DNA of 64,000 nt from Streptomyces sp. NBC_01217 (GTDB taxonomy: Bacteria; Actinomycetota; Actinomycetes; Streptomycetales; Streptomycetaceae), in assembly GCF_035994185.1 (NCBI RefSeq), contig NZ_CP108538.1, forward strand, positions 4,379,501 to 4,443,500, given 5' to 3'. Position numbers and translations under genes: made by a program. The notes beneath the pieces were generated by a model, which was not told the origin of the DNA, did no database searches, and worked only from the letters and a program-made list of their open reading frames with translations. This document shows, in pieces, positions 44,008-52,269 of this stretch. Position 1 is the stretch's first letter, and the number at the start of each line of letters is the position of its first letter.

Positions 44008-45167
44008 CGCCCTTCCTCCACGTCGTCGTGACCGTGCTGGTCCTGCTCGGCCTCCAGCTCGACACGCAACCGGGCAGCCTGCTCCCGCAGTTGCGTGGTC
44101 TGTTCCGCGTAGACATGGGCGAAGAGATCCATCGGGTCGAGCACCGGATCGGCGTTCATCCGCTCACGCAGAGCGGCAGCCATCCGCTCAGCGGCCGCAC
44201 GCGCCTCCTCGATCCCGTCGTCACCCAGCAGCCCCCGCCCGGTCAGCTCCCGCTCCAGGAGCTGGATCGGATCGTGCGCACGCCACGCCTCCACTTCGCT
44301 GTCGACGCGATAGCGCGTGGCGTCGTCGGCGTTCGTATGGGCGTCCATGCGGTACGTCACCGCCTCGACAAGCGTCGGACCGCCACCACTGCGGGCCCGC
44401 TCCACCGCCTCACCGAGGACCTGGTGCACGGCGGCCGCGTCATTGCCGTCGACCAGCCGGCCCGGCATCCCGTATCCCACGGCCTTGTGCGCCAGGGACG
44501 GAGCAGCGGTCTGCTTCGCGAGCGGCACGGAGATGGCGAAGCCGTTGTTCTGTACAAGGAAAACGACCGGGGCCTGCCAGACGGCCGCGAAATTCAGCGC
44601 CTCGTGGAAATCGCCCTCGCTGGTCCCGCCGTCACCGACCATGGCCAGCGCCACCACATCGTCGCCCTTGAGGCGCGCCGCGTGCGCCAGGCCCACGGCG
44701 TGCGGCAGCTGGGTAGCGAGGGGGGTGCAGAGCGGGGCGATGCGGTGCTCGCGCGGGTCGTAACCGGTGTGCCGGTCGCCGCGCAGCAGCGTCAGTGCCT
44801 CGACCGGGTCCAGGCCGCGCGCCACGGCCGCCAGCGTGTCGCGGTAGCTGGGAAAGAGCCAGTCCCGCTCCTCCAGCACCAGCGCGGCCGCTATCTCGCA
44901 GGCCTCCTGCCCCGTGCTCGACGGGTAGACGGCGAGCCTGCCCTGCTTGGTGAGAGCGGTGGCCTGCGCGTTGTACCGCCGGCCGCGGACCAGCTCCGCG
45001 TAGAGCCGCAGCAGCAGCTCGGGGTCGGCATCGGCCACGGCATCCGTACCGAGCACGCGGTACGGCTCGGGGTCCGGGAGCAACGGCGCGGGGTCGGTGA
45101 GCGGCTTCCAGGCCGGGGGCGGCGTGGGCCGGTAAGCAGCCGCGCCGGGCAGCTCTTGGACCGTCAT
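44004..45167 (-). CDS. bkdA2: Branched-chain 2-oxoacid dehydrogenase E1 alpha subunit, copy 2
   Basis: A 387-residue E1 alpha with the thiamine diphosphate motif GDGGTSEGDFHEALNFA to NNGFAIS and the loop YRMDAHTNADDATRYR. The start is the ATG at 45167 with GGAGG 8 bases upstream; a GTG three codons earlier overlaps the ribosome site. First gene of operon 2, divergent from the Lrp-type regulator bkdR across 250 bases. Confidence 0.93.
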   Translation of the reverse strand: MTVQELPGAAAYRPTPPPAWKPLTDPAPLLPDPEPYRVLGTDAVADADPELLLRLYAELVRGRRYNAQATALTKQGRLAVYPSSTGQEACEIAAALVLEERDWLFPSYRDTLAAVARGLDPVEALTLLRGDRHTGYDPREHRIAPLCTPLATQLPHAVGLAHAARLKGDDVVALAMVGDGGTSEGDFHEALNFAAVWQAPVVFLVQNNGFAISVPLAKQTAAPSLAHKAVGYGMPGRLVDGNDAAAVHQVLGEAVERARSGGGPTLVEAVTYRMDAHTNADDATRYRVDSEVEAWRAHDPIQLLERELTGRGLLGDDGIEEARAAAERMAAALRERMNADPVLDPMDLFAHVYAEQTTQLREQAARLRVELEAEQDQHGHDDVEEGR

Positions 45168-45302
45168 GACAAGCACCTCCTGGCGTCGAGGGGTTTTCGA
45201 GCGGCGTCTGTCGGCGTCGGGGGATCGTCCGATGCCGAGGGGTGTCGAAATACTTCGAAATGTCGAGCACTGTCCGAGGCACGGATGTGGTGCGCCTCAC
45301 CT

Positions 45303-45316
45303 ACCGATTGTTCGGT
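45303..45316. promoter_or_regulatory. PaaR-like palindrome in the bkd2 promoter region
   Basis: ACCGATTGTTCGGT differs at one central base from ACCGATCGTTCGGT, the palindrome before the tetR/paaN pair and (in reverse) before paaA. Arms ACCGA/TTCGGT are intact. Confidence 0.5.
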
Positions 45317-45350
45317 CGCGAGCGCATTTTGGCTACAGGCACCTTCAGCC

Positions 45351-45372
45351 TGTGGACAAACGGTTCTCCACA
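45351..45372. promoter_or_regulatory. Two DnaA boxes upstream of bkdR
   Basis: TGTGGACAA (45351-45359) is the exact complement of TTGTCCACA, the preferred Streptomyces DnaA box; TTCTCCACA (45364-45372) has one mismatch and faces the other way. They lie 46-67 bases before the bkdR start. Confidence 0.6.
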
Positions 45373-45417
45373 GCCTGGGATAGGGGCAGGTCGTCCAGGA
45401 CAGGGAGGCGCGGGCAC

Positions 45418-45939
45418 ATGTCAGCTGAACAAATGGCCGATGGGGGCCAGGACCCCGGCCAGGTTCCGCCCGCGCGCCCGCTCGATGCCGTCGATCGCGA
45501 CATCCTGCGACTGCTCCAGACGGACGGCCGCGCCTCGATACGGTCGGTCGCCGATCGCGTCCATGTGTCCAGGGCCAACGCCTATGCCCGCATCAACCGG
45601 CTCATCGACGACGGCGTGATCCGCGGTTTCAGCGCGCGCGTGAACCATGAGCGGGCGGGTCAGGGCGCCTCCGCGTACATCACGCTCAAGATCGTCCAGA
45701 ATTCCTGGCGTACCGTGCGCGAACAGCTCCAGGCACTGCCGGGGGCCACGCACATCGCGCTGGTCAGCGGCGACTTCGATGTCCTGCTGCTGGTGCACAC
45801 CCCGGACAACCGGTCGCTGCGCGAGCTGGTCCTGACCAGGATCCAGGCCATCCCGGAGGTGCTCTCCACCCGCACACTTCTGGTGTTCGAGGAGACGGAC
45901 CTGGCCCCGGGCCCGGACAGACCCACCGAGCTCGCCTGA
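45418..45939 (+). CDS. bkdR: Lrp/AsnC family regulator of the bkd operon
   Basis: A 173-residue Lrp-type regulator: N-terminal helix-turn-helix (about 22-75, LDAVDRDILRLLQTDGRASI, SRANAYARINRLIDDGVI) and a C-terminal RAM effector domain (about 80-165, HIALVSGDFDVLLLVHTPDN). GGGAGG is 10 bases before the ATG. It faces the bkdA2B2C2 operon, matching the bkdR arrangement known in streptomycetes and pseudomonads, where it responds to branched-chain amino acids. The Gln/Pro-rich first 20 residues are not conserved in the family. Confidence 0.88.
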   Translation: MSAEQMADGGQDPGQVPPARPLDAVDRDILRLLQTDGRASIRSVADRVHVSRANAYARINRLIDDGVIRGFSARVNHERAGQGASAYITLKIVQNSWRTVREQLQALPGATHIALVSGDFDVLLLVHTPDNRSLRELVLTRIQAIPEVLSTRTLLVFEETDLAPGPDRPTELA

Positions 45940-46005
45940 CGGCAACCGGCGAACATGAGCCGCAATCCGGACGAAACCGGAGCCGCAGCCGGTGCCGGAT
46001 CTGCT

Positions 46006-46775
46006 TCAGGATCCGTACTTCTTGAGGAATGCCCGGACCGTGGCCCAGTTCTCCACGCTGTCGAGCAGCGCCACCCCGTGCTCGCCCGCACCTCTGACGT
46101 AGACCAGCTTGTGCTCCGCTCCCTTGGCTCCGGCCTTGTCCAGCTCCTTCGCGTCCTCCCCGAAGGAGCCGTCGTACTCGGCGGCCATGTAGAGCACCGG
46201 GGCGGTCAGCTTCGGGACGGCGTCCAGCGCGTTCATGCCGGAGTAGAACGTCGGCGCGGAGAGCGCGATCACCGCGTCCGGCTGCGGCCGTATCGCGGGC
46301 GCGGCCGCGAGCACGGCGGCGCCTCCCTTGGACGCCCCCATCAGCAGTAGCTTCTCCACACCCTTGCCGCGCAGATACGCGGCCGCTCCGACAATCTCGG
46401 AGACCTCCTGGCCCGCCGAATCGACCGCGAGCACCCGATAGCCGACCCGGTGCAGCTCGTCGGCCTTGTCCTTCCACTGACAGGCCGTGCCGTCGGACTG
46501 GTGCGCGAGCACGATCCCCGCGCCGGTCCCGCCGCCGTTCGCACCGCCCGGCGCATGGGCGCCCGTCTCGTTCCCGTCCGCGGACTCGAAGGCGAGGGAA
46601 GCGGTCTTCGCCTCTTCTGGCGTCAGGCAGCGAGGTCGTCAGGCGCCGCGGCCTCGGTCGCAGCCCGGTCCCCGCGTACGTCACCATCGCCGCCACCGCA
46701 TCCGGTCAGCGACACGGCCGCGATCAGCACGGCGGCGGACAGGAGCCCGGGAACGCGCAGGGCAGCGGTGGTCAT
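46006..46775 (-). pseudogene. Lipoprotein alpha/beta hydrolase broken by a frameshift
   Basis: From ATG 46775, 50 codons encode a lipoprotein signal (VLIAAVSLTGCGGG, lipobox LTGC) and end at TGA (46623-46625) in ...APDDLAA. One base away, another frame continues LTPEEAKTASLAFESADG and runs into the hydrolase body with nucleophile elbow LLMGASKGGAAVL, acid in MAAEYDGSFG and His in GAGEHGVAL. Adding a single C at about 46626 (coding-strand GCCTGACG to GCCCTGACG) would join both parts into one protein of about 256 residues with a normal lipoprotein-esterase layout. A real mutation or a sequencing error; without correction the hydrolase part lacks an export signal. Confidence 0.75.
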
Positions 46776-46816
46776 GCCGAAGGATGGTGGTCTGGACCTG
46801 TCCGGCCGTCAACGGT

Positions 46817-47410
46817 TCAGCGGCTGGAACGCATCCCCTCGAAGGCCACCCGGACGAGCGTGTCCGCCAGCATTTCGCCTTCCACGCCGCCGTCCGGCTG
46901 CGGCCGATACCACTCCACCAGGGAGTTGACCATCCCGAAGAGCAGCCGGGTCACCAGCCGTATGTCCACGTCCGAGCGGAGATCGCCGTCCGCGACCGCC
47001 GCCCTGAGCAGATCGGTCACCCGGTGGTCGAACTCGCGCCGCCGTTCCATGGCCCAGCGCTCGGCCTTCGTATTGCCCCTTACGCGCAGCAACAGCGTGA
47101 CGTAGGGCAGTTCGGCTATCAGCACATCGACGGTACGACGGGTGACGTACTCGACCCGCTCGATCGCGCGCCCCTGCGTCGCTCCCGGCTCGTCGAGAAT
47201 TCCGAAGAGCCCGTCCAGCGCCCGACTGACCGCACGCCGGAGCAATTCCTCCTTGCCCGCGACGTGGTGATAGATGGACGACTTGGAAATGCCCGCCGCC
47301 TTGGAGAGATGTTCCATGGACGTGCCGTCATAGCCGCGCTCGTTGAAGACACGGACGGCGACGGTGAGCAGAGTCTCCGGGGTGTACGTGTCCCGCTTGG
47401 CCGTGGTCAT
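46817..47410 (-). CDS. TetR family regulator, probable PaaR of phenylacetate catabolism
   Basis: A 197-residue repressor. The helix-turn-helix (about 10-60) reads VFNERGYDGTSMEHLSKAAG then SSIYHHVAGKEELL. The C-terminal half is the ligand domain. It is divergent from paaN, and the intergenic palindrome recurs before paaABCDE, so it most likely represses both and itself, with phenylacetyl-CoA as the expected inducer. The family and linkage support this, but no direct proof is present. GGGGAGG is 9 bases before the ATG. Confidence 0.85.
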   Translation of the reverse strand: MTTAKRDTYTPETLLTVAVRVFNERGYDGTSMEHLSKAAGISKSSIYHHVAGKEELLRRAVSRALDGLFGILDEPGATQGRAIERVEYVTRRTVDVLIAELPYVTLLLRVRGNTKAERWAMERRREFDHRVTDLLRAAVADGDLRSDVDIRLVTRLLFGMVNSLVEWYRPQPDGGVEGEMLADTLVRVAFEGMRSSR

Positions 47411-47432
47411 GTCCGCGATCCTCCCCTACGAG

Positions 47433-47441
47433 TTGTCCACA
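47433..47441. promoter_or_regulatory. DnaA box in the tetR/paaN intergenic
   Basis: TTGTCCACA, exact Streptomyces DnaA box, 23 bases upstream of the tetR start codon and 21 bases from the TetR-type operator. Confidence 0.55.
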
Positions 47442-47461
47442 GGTTTGGCGGGCCCCCTTGT

Positions 47462-47480
47462 CCCGACCGATCGTTCGGTT
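47462..47480. promoter_or_regulatory. TetR (PaaR)-type operator 1
   Basis: CCCGACCGATCGTTCGGTT; its reverse complement shares 18 consecutive bases (AACCGAACGATCGGTCGG) with the site before paaA. Lies between divergent tetR and paaN. Confidence 0.75.
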
Positions 47481-47533
47481 ACTCTAACTCTGTCCGCCCG
47501 TCCCTGCCCAGCTCGATGAGGAGTTGGTCCGTC

Positions 47534-49234
47534 ATGGCCGCCGAGCTCTCCCCGCACCTGCTGTCCGAGAAGCACCGCCCCGCGCTCGACCAGGCCCTCG
47601 ACGCGATCCGTACGCGCGCCTACTGGTCCCCGCACCCCGAGCATCCGAAGGCATACGGCGAGGACGGCGCCCCCGGCAGCCTGAGCGCCGCCGAGGGCAA
47701 GGCCGCATTCGATGCCGTGCTGCACACCCGGCTCGACCTCGGCCAGCCGGGCACCGACGGCTGGACGGGCGGGGAAACCTCTCCTTACGGGCCGGAGCTG
47801 GGCGTCGAATATCCGCACGCCGATCTGGATGTCCTGCTTCCGGCGATGCGTACGGGGATGGCCGCCTGGCGTGCGGCGGGCCCGGAGACCAGGGCCCTGG
47901 TCTGTCTGGAGATCCTGGCGCGGATCAGTGCCAGGACGCATGAGTTCGGCCACGCCGTGATGCACACCAGCGGCCAGGCCTTCATGATGGCGTTCCAGGC
48001 GGGCGGCCCCCACGCCCAGGACCGCGGCCTGGAGGCGGTGGCGTACGCATACGAGGAGCAGACCCGCACCCCGCAGAACGCCGACTGGTCCAAGCCTCAG
48101 GGCAAGCGCGACCCGCTCCAGCTCCACAAGTCGTTCACCTCGGCGCCCCGCGGCATCTCACTCCTGATCGGCTGCAACACGTTCCCCACGTGGAACGGCT
48201 ATCCCGGTCTCTTCGCCTCCCTGGCCACCGGCAACCCCGTCCTGGTCAAGCCGCACCCGCGCGCCGTGCTTCCGCTCGCGCTCACGGTGCAGCTGGCCCG
48301 CGAGGTGCTCGTCGAGGCAGGCTTCGATCCCAACCTGGTGGCCCTGGCGGCCGAACGGCCGGGCGAAGGCATCGCGAAGACCCTCGCGGTCCGCCCCGAG
48401 ATCAAGATCATCGACTACACGGGATCGACCGCCTTCGGCGACTGGCTGGAGACCAACGCCCGCCAAGCCCAGGTCTACACGGAGAAGGCCGGGGTCAACA
48501 CGATCGTCGTCGACTCCACGGACAACTACGACGGCATGCTCGCCAACCTGGCGTTCTCCCTCTCGCTGTACAGCGGCCAGATGTGCACCACCCCGCAGAA
48601 CCTGCTGATCCCCCGGGACGGCATCACGACCGACGCCGGCGACAAGACGTACGACGAAGTCGTCGCCGACATCGCCGCCGCGGTCAACGGTCTGCTGGGC
48701 GACGACGCCCGGGCGAACGCCCTGCTCGGCGCCCTGGTCAACCCCGGTGTGAAGGCCCGTCTGGAAGCGGCCGCGGAGCTGGGCGAAGTCGCCCTGCCCT
48801 CCCGCGAGGTGGCCAACCCGGAATTCCCCGGTGCCGTGGTCCGCACCCCCGTCGTCGTGAAACTGGACGTCACCAAGCCGGACGACGAGGAGCACTACCT
48901 GACGGAGTGCTTCGGACCGGTCTCCTTCGCGGTAGCGGTCGACTCGACAGCCGACGCCGTGGAACTGCTCCGCCGCACGATCCGCGACAAGGGCGCGATG
49001 ACAGTCGGCGCGTACACCACCTCACCCGAGGTGGAGCGCGCCGTGGAGGACGTCTGCCTGGACGAGTCGGCCCAGCTCTCGCTGAACCTGACGGGCGGGG
49101 TGTACGTCAACCAGACCGCGGCGTTCTCCGACTTCCACGGCTCGGGCGGCAACCCGGCAGCGAACGCGGCCCTCTGCGACGGGGCCTTCGTAGCAAACCG
49201 CTTCCGCACCGTGGAAGTCCGCCGCCAGGCGTAA
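47534..49234 (+). CDS. paaN: Phenylacetate-degradation aldehyde dehydrogenase (PaaN/PaaZ-like)
   Basis: A 566-residue aldehyde dehydrogenase-fold protein of the PaaN group. The nucleotide-binding region reads IDYTGSTAFGDWL, a Glu follows in VYTEKAG, and the catalytic Cys is in LYSGQMCTTPQNLLI. There is no MaoC-like hydratase domain as in E. coli PaaZ, so ring-hydrolase activity must come from another protein or be absent; the likely job is oxidation of the semialdehyde after oepin-CoA ring opening. The ATG has GAGGAG 11 bases upstream. It is divergent from the TetR gene and shares its operator. Confidence 0.88.
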   Translation: MAAELSPHLLSEKHRPALDQALDAIRTRAYWSPHPEHPKAYGEDGAPGSLSAAEGKAAFDAVLHTRLDLGQPGTDGWTGGETSPYGPELGVEYPHADLDVLLPAMRTGMAAWRAAGPETRALVCLEILARISARTHEFGHAVMHTSGQAFMMAFQAGGPHAQDRGLEAVAYAYEEQTRTPQNADWSKPQGKRDPLQLHKSFTSAPRGISLLIGCNTFPTWNGYPGLFASLATGNPVLVKPHPRAVLPLALTVQLAREVLVEAGFDPNLVALAAERPGEGIAKTLAVRPEIKIIDYTGSTAFGDWLETNARQAQVYTEKAGVNTIVVDSTDNYDGMLANLAFSLSLYSGQMCTTPQNLLIPRDGITTDAGDKTYDEVVADIAAAVNGLLGDDARANALLGALVNPGVKARLEAAAELGEVALPSREVANPEFPGAVVRTPVVVKLDVTKPDDEEHYLTECFGPVSFAVAVDSTADAVELLRRTIRDKGAMTVGAYTTSPEVERAVEDVCLDESAQLSLNLTGGVYVNQTAAFSDFHGSGGNPAANAALCDGAFVANRFRTVEVRRQA

Positions 49235-49252
49235 TCCCCACCGCTGGCACCC

Positions 49253-49303
49253 CGTCCCCTTCCCCGTCCCGTCCCCTTCCCCATCCCGGCCCCTTCCCCA
49301 TCC
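49253..49303. repeat. 17-bp tandem repeat after paaN
   Basis: Three copies of CGTCCCCTTCCCCATCC with one or two differences. Pyrimidine-rich on the plus strand; no hairpin. Confidence 0.75.
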
Positions 49304-49331
49304 CGGTTTCTCCGGGCCCCTACCCAACCCC

Positions 49332-49372
49332 TCCGGCGTTTGAGGAGCGGGGGTCCGGGGACGGAGCCCCCG
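49332..49372. repeat. Streptomyces interspersed repeat with hairpin
   Basis: TCCGGCGTTTGAGGA is the exact reverse complement of the core at 4619-4633 and is followed by a CGGGGG/CCCCCG hairpin, which could end paaN or trmH transcription. Confidence 0.6.
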
Positions 49373-49420
49373 TTACGGGAAGGGGCGGGTAGGGGAACAG
49401 GCCCGCCGCAGGCGCCCCGC

Positions 49421-50200
49421 CTACCCCGGAATCTCCGCATACCGCTGCACCCACGCATGCATGGCGATCGCAGCCGCGGCCCCCGCGTTGATCGACCGCG
49501 TCGACCCGAACTGCGCAATGGAGCACACCATCGCGGCGTGCTTGCGCGCCTCCTCGGTCAGCCCGGGCCCTTCCTGTCCGAAGAGCAGCACGCAGCGCCG
49601 CGGCAGCTCGGTCCGCTCCAGCGGCACCGCCCCCGGCAGGTTGTCGATCCCGATGATCGGCAGCCCTTCCGCCGCGGCCCACGCGGTCAGCGACTCCGTG
49701 TCGGGGTGGTGCCGCACATGCTGGTACCGGTCGGTGACCATCGCACCGCGCCGGTTCCAGCGCCGCCGCCCCACGATGTGGATCTCCTTGGCGAGGAAGG
49801 CGTTCGCGGTGCGCACCACGGAGCCGATATTGAAGTCGTGGCCCCAGTTCTCGACCGCCACATGGAAGTCGTGCCGCCGCAGATCGAGATCGGCGACGAT
49901 CGCCTCCCGCGTCCAGTAGCGGTAGGCATCGCCCACATTGCGCCGGTCGCCGTGGGCGAGCAGCTCGGGGTCGTACCGCTCGTCCTCGGGCCAGGGCAGC
50001 GGATGCGGCCCGACGCCGATCTCCGTCCCGAAGCCCTCGTCGTACTGCATCGGCTCCGTCGCCGATACGGATGCCACGGACGGTTCGCGTCCAGGCCCTA
50101 CGGACTCTTCGGCCGACGGCTCCCCGTCACCAGCACCACCCGCGCCACCCGCACTGTCACTGCTGCCGCTGCTGTCACTGCTGCCACTCTCACTACTCAC
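49421..50200 (-). CDS. SpoU/TrmH family RNA 2'-O-methyltransferase
   Basis: A 259-residue SPOUT methyltransferase. Motif 1 is NIGSVVRTANAF, motif 2 CVLLFGQEGPGL and motif 3 QFGSTRSINAGAAAAIAMH, which together form the trefoil knot that binds S-adenosylmethionine. The first 60 residues are Ser/Gly/Glu-rich and probably disordered. Target tRNA or rRNA position is not known. The GTG start overlaps the stop of the HTTM gene (GTGA), so it is the third gene of a coupled operon. Confidence 0.88.
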   Translation of the reverse strand: MSSESGSSDSSGSSDSAGGAGGAGDGEPSAEESVGPGREPSVASVSATEPMQYDEGFGTEIGVGPHPLPWPEDERYDPELLAHGDRRNVGDAYRYWTREAIVADLDLRRHDFHVAVENWGHDFNIGSVVRTANAFLAKEIHIVGRRRWNRRGAMVTDRYQHVRHHPDTESLTAWAAAEGLPIIGIDNLPGAVPLERTELPRRCVLLFGQEGPGLTEEARKHAAMVCSIAQFGSTRSINAGAAAAIAMHAWVQRYAEIPG

Positions 50201-51474
50201 CCGACGAGCGTATGGCCCCCGTCGCCGCTGTGCTGCGGGGCCTCCTCGTCATGGACGGCACGCTGCCGCTGCCTCGGCACCTTCCCCCTGCGGGAGAACA
50301 GCAGCTCCCGTCCGAGGGTCACCCGGCCGCCCAGCCACACCAGGAAGACGGTCGGCAGAAAGACAGAGTCGGCGGCAATCATGGCCATCGAGAAGAAGGG
50401 CAGTCCGAGCAGCAGAGCGATGCCGGCGTGCTCGCAGATCATGGCGACGAGCAGGACGTTCTTGACCCGCCGGTTGAACAGGGTGAAGGGGAAGGCGACC
50501 TGAACGACGACCGTGCCGTACGTGATGAGCATCACCATCACGCCGTTGGCGGCGAGGATGTCCGACAGCCCGGGCCAGGGCGTGAAGTAGTCGAGCTTGA
50601 GCGGGTAGTACAGCGCCGTGCCGTCCTGCCACCGCGAACCCTGGATCTTGTACCAACCTGCCGTCGCGTAGATCAGACAGACCTCGGCCATGATCACGAC
50701 GAGGGTCGCGTTGTGGGCGAGATTGGCGACGACATCGAGCAGGGTGCGCGCTTCGCTCTGCGGTGCGTGTCGGTTCACGGCCCACCAGGCACCCTGTCCG
50801 ACCCAGAGGATCCAGAGGAGAGCCGGCAGCCACCATGTGCCGCCGAGGCCGTCCGTCAAGGTGGCCACGAGCAGGACCGGGCCGAGCACCACCCAGAGAA
50901 CCGGACCGGCCACATTCCCCAGCACCGCACGCCGGGAACCCTCGGCTTCCGCACCCTCCTCCGCCGCACCGGCCGCACCAGCCACCCGGGCCACGCGCGC
51001 CGCACGCCGGGCGTCCAGCGACCAGACCTGCCCGCAGCGCGTCAGCACGAGATAGATCGCCATGAGATGGACGACGTTGTCCCCGCCGTCGCCCAAGAAG
51101 ATGCTGCGGTTCTGCAGGGAGAGCACACCCACCATGAAGAGGACCGACATGGCGCGGGTGTGCCAGCCGACCATCAGCAGCGCGGCGGAGAGCAGAGCAA
51201 CCGCGTAAACGATCTCGAACCAGACCGTGCTGTCCGACCACATGAGCGTGGTGAAGGCTCCATTGCCCGATATGAGCTGCTCCGCCATGTCCCAGCGCCA
51301 CGGAGCATCGGGTCCGTACATCTCGTGCCGGTGCGGCAGTTCGCGCAGCAGGAACAGCAGATAGGTGGCGGAGAACCCGATCCGGGTGACGGCGCTCTGG
51401 TACGGGCCGAGGGCCGAGGAGGTGATCCGCTGGATGCCGCGGGCGAGCTTGCGATCGAAGGCGAACGTACTCAC
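50197..51474 (-). CDS. HTTM-domain membrane protein (vitamin K-dependent gamma-carboxylase-like)
   Basis: A 425-residue integral membrane protein of the HTTM family: N-terminal helix near 25-45 (IGFSATYLLFLLRELPHRHEMYGP), then several helices, a conserved IFLGDGGDNVVHLMAIYL, an amphipathic charged loop (about 160-185) and further helices up to about 400. Bacterial HTTM proteins are related to gamma-glutamyl carboxylase, but activity has not been shown for this type. The GTG start overlaps the stop of the DUF5819 gene by 4 bases. It lies between a membrane-anchored DUF5819 protein and an RNA methylase in one coupled operon. Confidence 0.85.
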   Translation of the reverse strand: MSTFAFDRKLARGIQRITSSALGPYQSAVTRIGFSATYLLFLLRELPHRHEMYGPDAPWRWDMAEQLISGNGAFTTLMWSDSTVWFEIVYAVALLSAALLMVGWHTRAMSVLFMVGVLSLQNRSIFLGDGGDNVVHLMAIYLVLTRCGQVWSLDARRAARVARVAGAAGAAEEGAEAEGSRRAVLGNVAGPVLWVVLGPVLLVATLTDGLGGTWWLPALLWILWVGQGAWWAVNRHAPQSEARTLLDVVANLAHNATLVVIMAEVCLIYATAGWYKIQGSRWQDGTALYYPLKLDYFTPWPGLSDILAANGVMVMLITYGTVVVQVAFPFTLFNRRVKNVLLVAMICEHAGIALLLGLPFFSMAMIAADSVFLPTVFLVWLGGRVTLGRELLFSRRGKVPRQRQRAVHDEEAPQHSGDGGHTLVG

Positions 51475-52238
51475 TGGTCAGCCCCCTCGGCGTTCTCGGG
51501 GAGATCGGCAGCGGTGACGGTCCACCACGGCAGCACCCGGTAGGACGGCCTCGTGCTGATCTTCTCCTTGCTCCATGCGGGCGCCGCGACGGACCGCACC
51601 TCGGAGCGGATCTGAATGCGCTCGATGGTGCCGCCGTAGTCGTGTTCGCTGAGGCGCAGCATCGCGATGCGGCGGATGTAGCGCTCGGAGAGCTCACCGC
51701 GCGTGCCGTTCGCGCGGTTCTCGCTGTCGTGGGAGCCGAGGTAGAAGTCCCAGCCACGACGGAGTTCGTTCTGATGGATGTGGCTGGGGAGCGGATTGCC
51801 TCGTATCGCCTTGCCGTCCTCACCGGAGAGGCTCATCCAGGAGGTGGTGCGGCGGCCGTCGGCGCCGGATATCTCGGCCCGGACGTGTATCGCGATGTTC
51901 TGCTGAAGCGGGTTCGGGGCGAAGAGCTTCCAGTTCTGCTCGAACTCGGGATAGACCCAGTCGTCGACCGCTTCACCGTGCTGCTTGGTCAGGGTGTTGG
52001 AGGGTGCCACGTGCAGAAACACCATGGCCAGTTGAGCACAGGCCAACAGCCCGATGACCGACAGTGCGACCGCGGCGACGATCTGATACGGAAGTGTCAG
52101 GGCAGCCATGCCGCCACGGGGACCCGGACCCGCCCCCGGACCCTGACCGGCGACGGACGACACGTCCTCGCGCTGCCCCGCCCCTGGCCCGGCGCCCCCG
52201 CCCACGCTCCCGACGCCCCTGTCGTCGTACGAATCCAT
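51471..52238 (-). CDS. DUF5819 family membrane-anchored protein
   Basis: A 255-residue protein: a Gly/Pro/Ala-rich cytoplasmic N-terminus, one transmembrane helix (IVAAVALSVIGLLACAQLAMVFLHV in part, about residues 50-74) and an extracytoplasmic domain with the family pattern WVYPEFEQNWKLFAPNP, QNIAIHVRAE and SYRVLPWW near the end. DUF5819 genes regularly precede HTTM genes in actinobacteria, so the two probably act as one membrane complex. ATG at 52238 has GGGGCGGG just upstream; a GTG at 52277 is possible but overlaps a DnaA-like box. Function unknown. Confidence 0.8.
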   Translation of the reverse strand: MDSYDDRGVGSVGGGAGPGAGQREDVSSVAGQGPGAGPGPRGGMAALTLPYQIVAAVALSVIGLLACAQLAMVFLHVAPSNTLTKQHGEAVDDWVYPEFEQNWKLFAPNPLQQNIAIHVRAEISGADGRRTTSWMSLSGEDGKAIRGNPLPSHIHQNELRRGWDFYLGSHDSENRANGTRGELSERYIRRIAMLRLSEHDYGGTIERIQIRSEVRSVAAPAWSKEKISTRPSYRVLPWWTVTAADLPENAEGADQ

Positions 52239-52269
52239 CCCGCCCCGATCCCCGTCGATCCCCGGTGAG

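Larger units (their letters stand above)
45168..45417. promoter_or_regulatory. bkdA2/bkdR divergent promoter region
   Basis: No gene is present. It contains the TetR-type palindrome at 45303-45316 and two DnaA-box-like sequences at 45351-45372, listed separately. Runs such as TCGAAATACTTCGAAATGTCGA (overlapping TCGAAAT/TTCGA motifs, about 45246-45267) may be Lrp-type contact points. Confidence 0.5.

Noticed and set aside
41537..45167. Pyruvate dehydrogenase rather than branched-chain complex
   Set aside because: The separate E1 alpha and beta subunits, pairing with an Lrp-type BkdR and close likeness to the other bkd set fit branched-chain dehydrogenase better, though substrate range cannot be proven from sequence.
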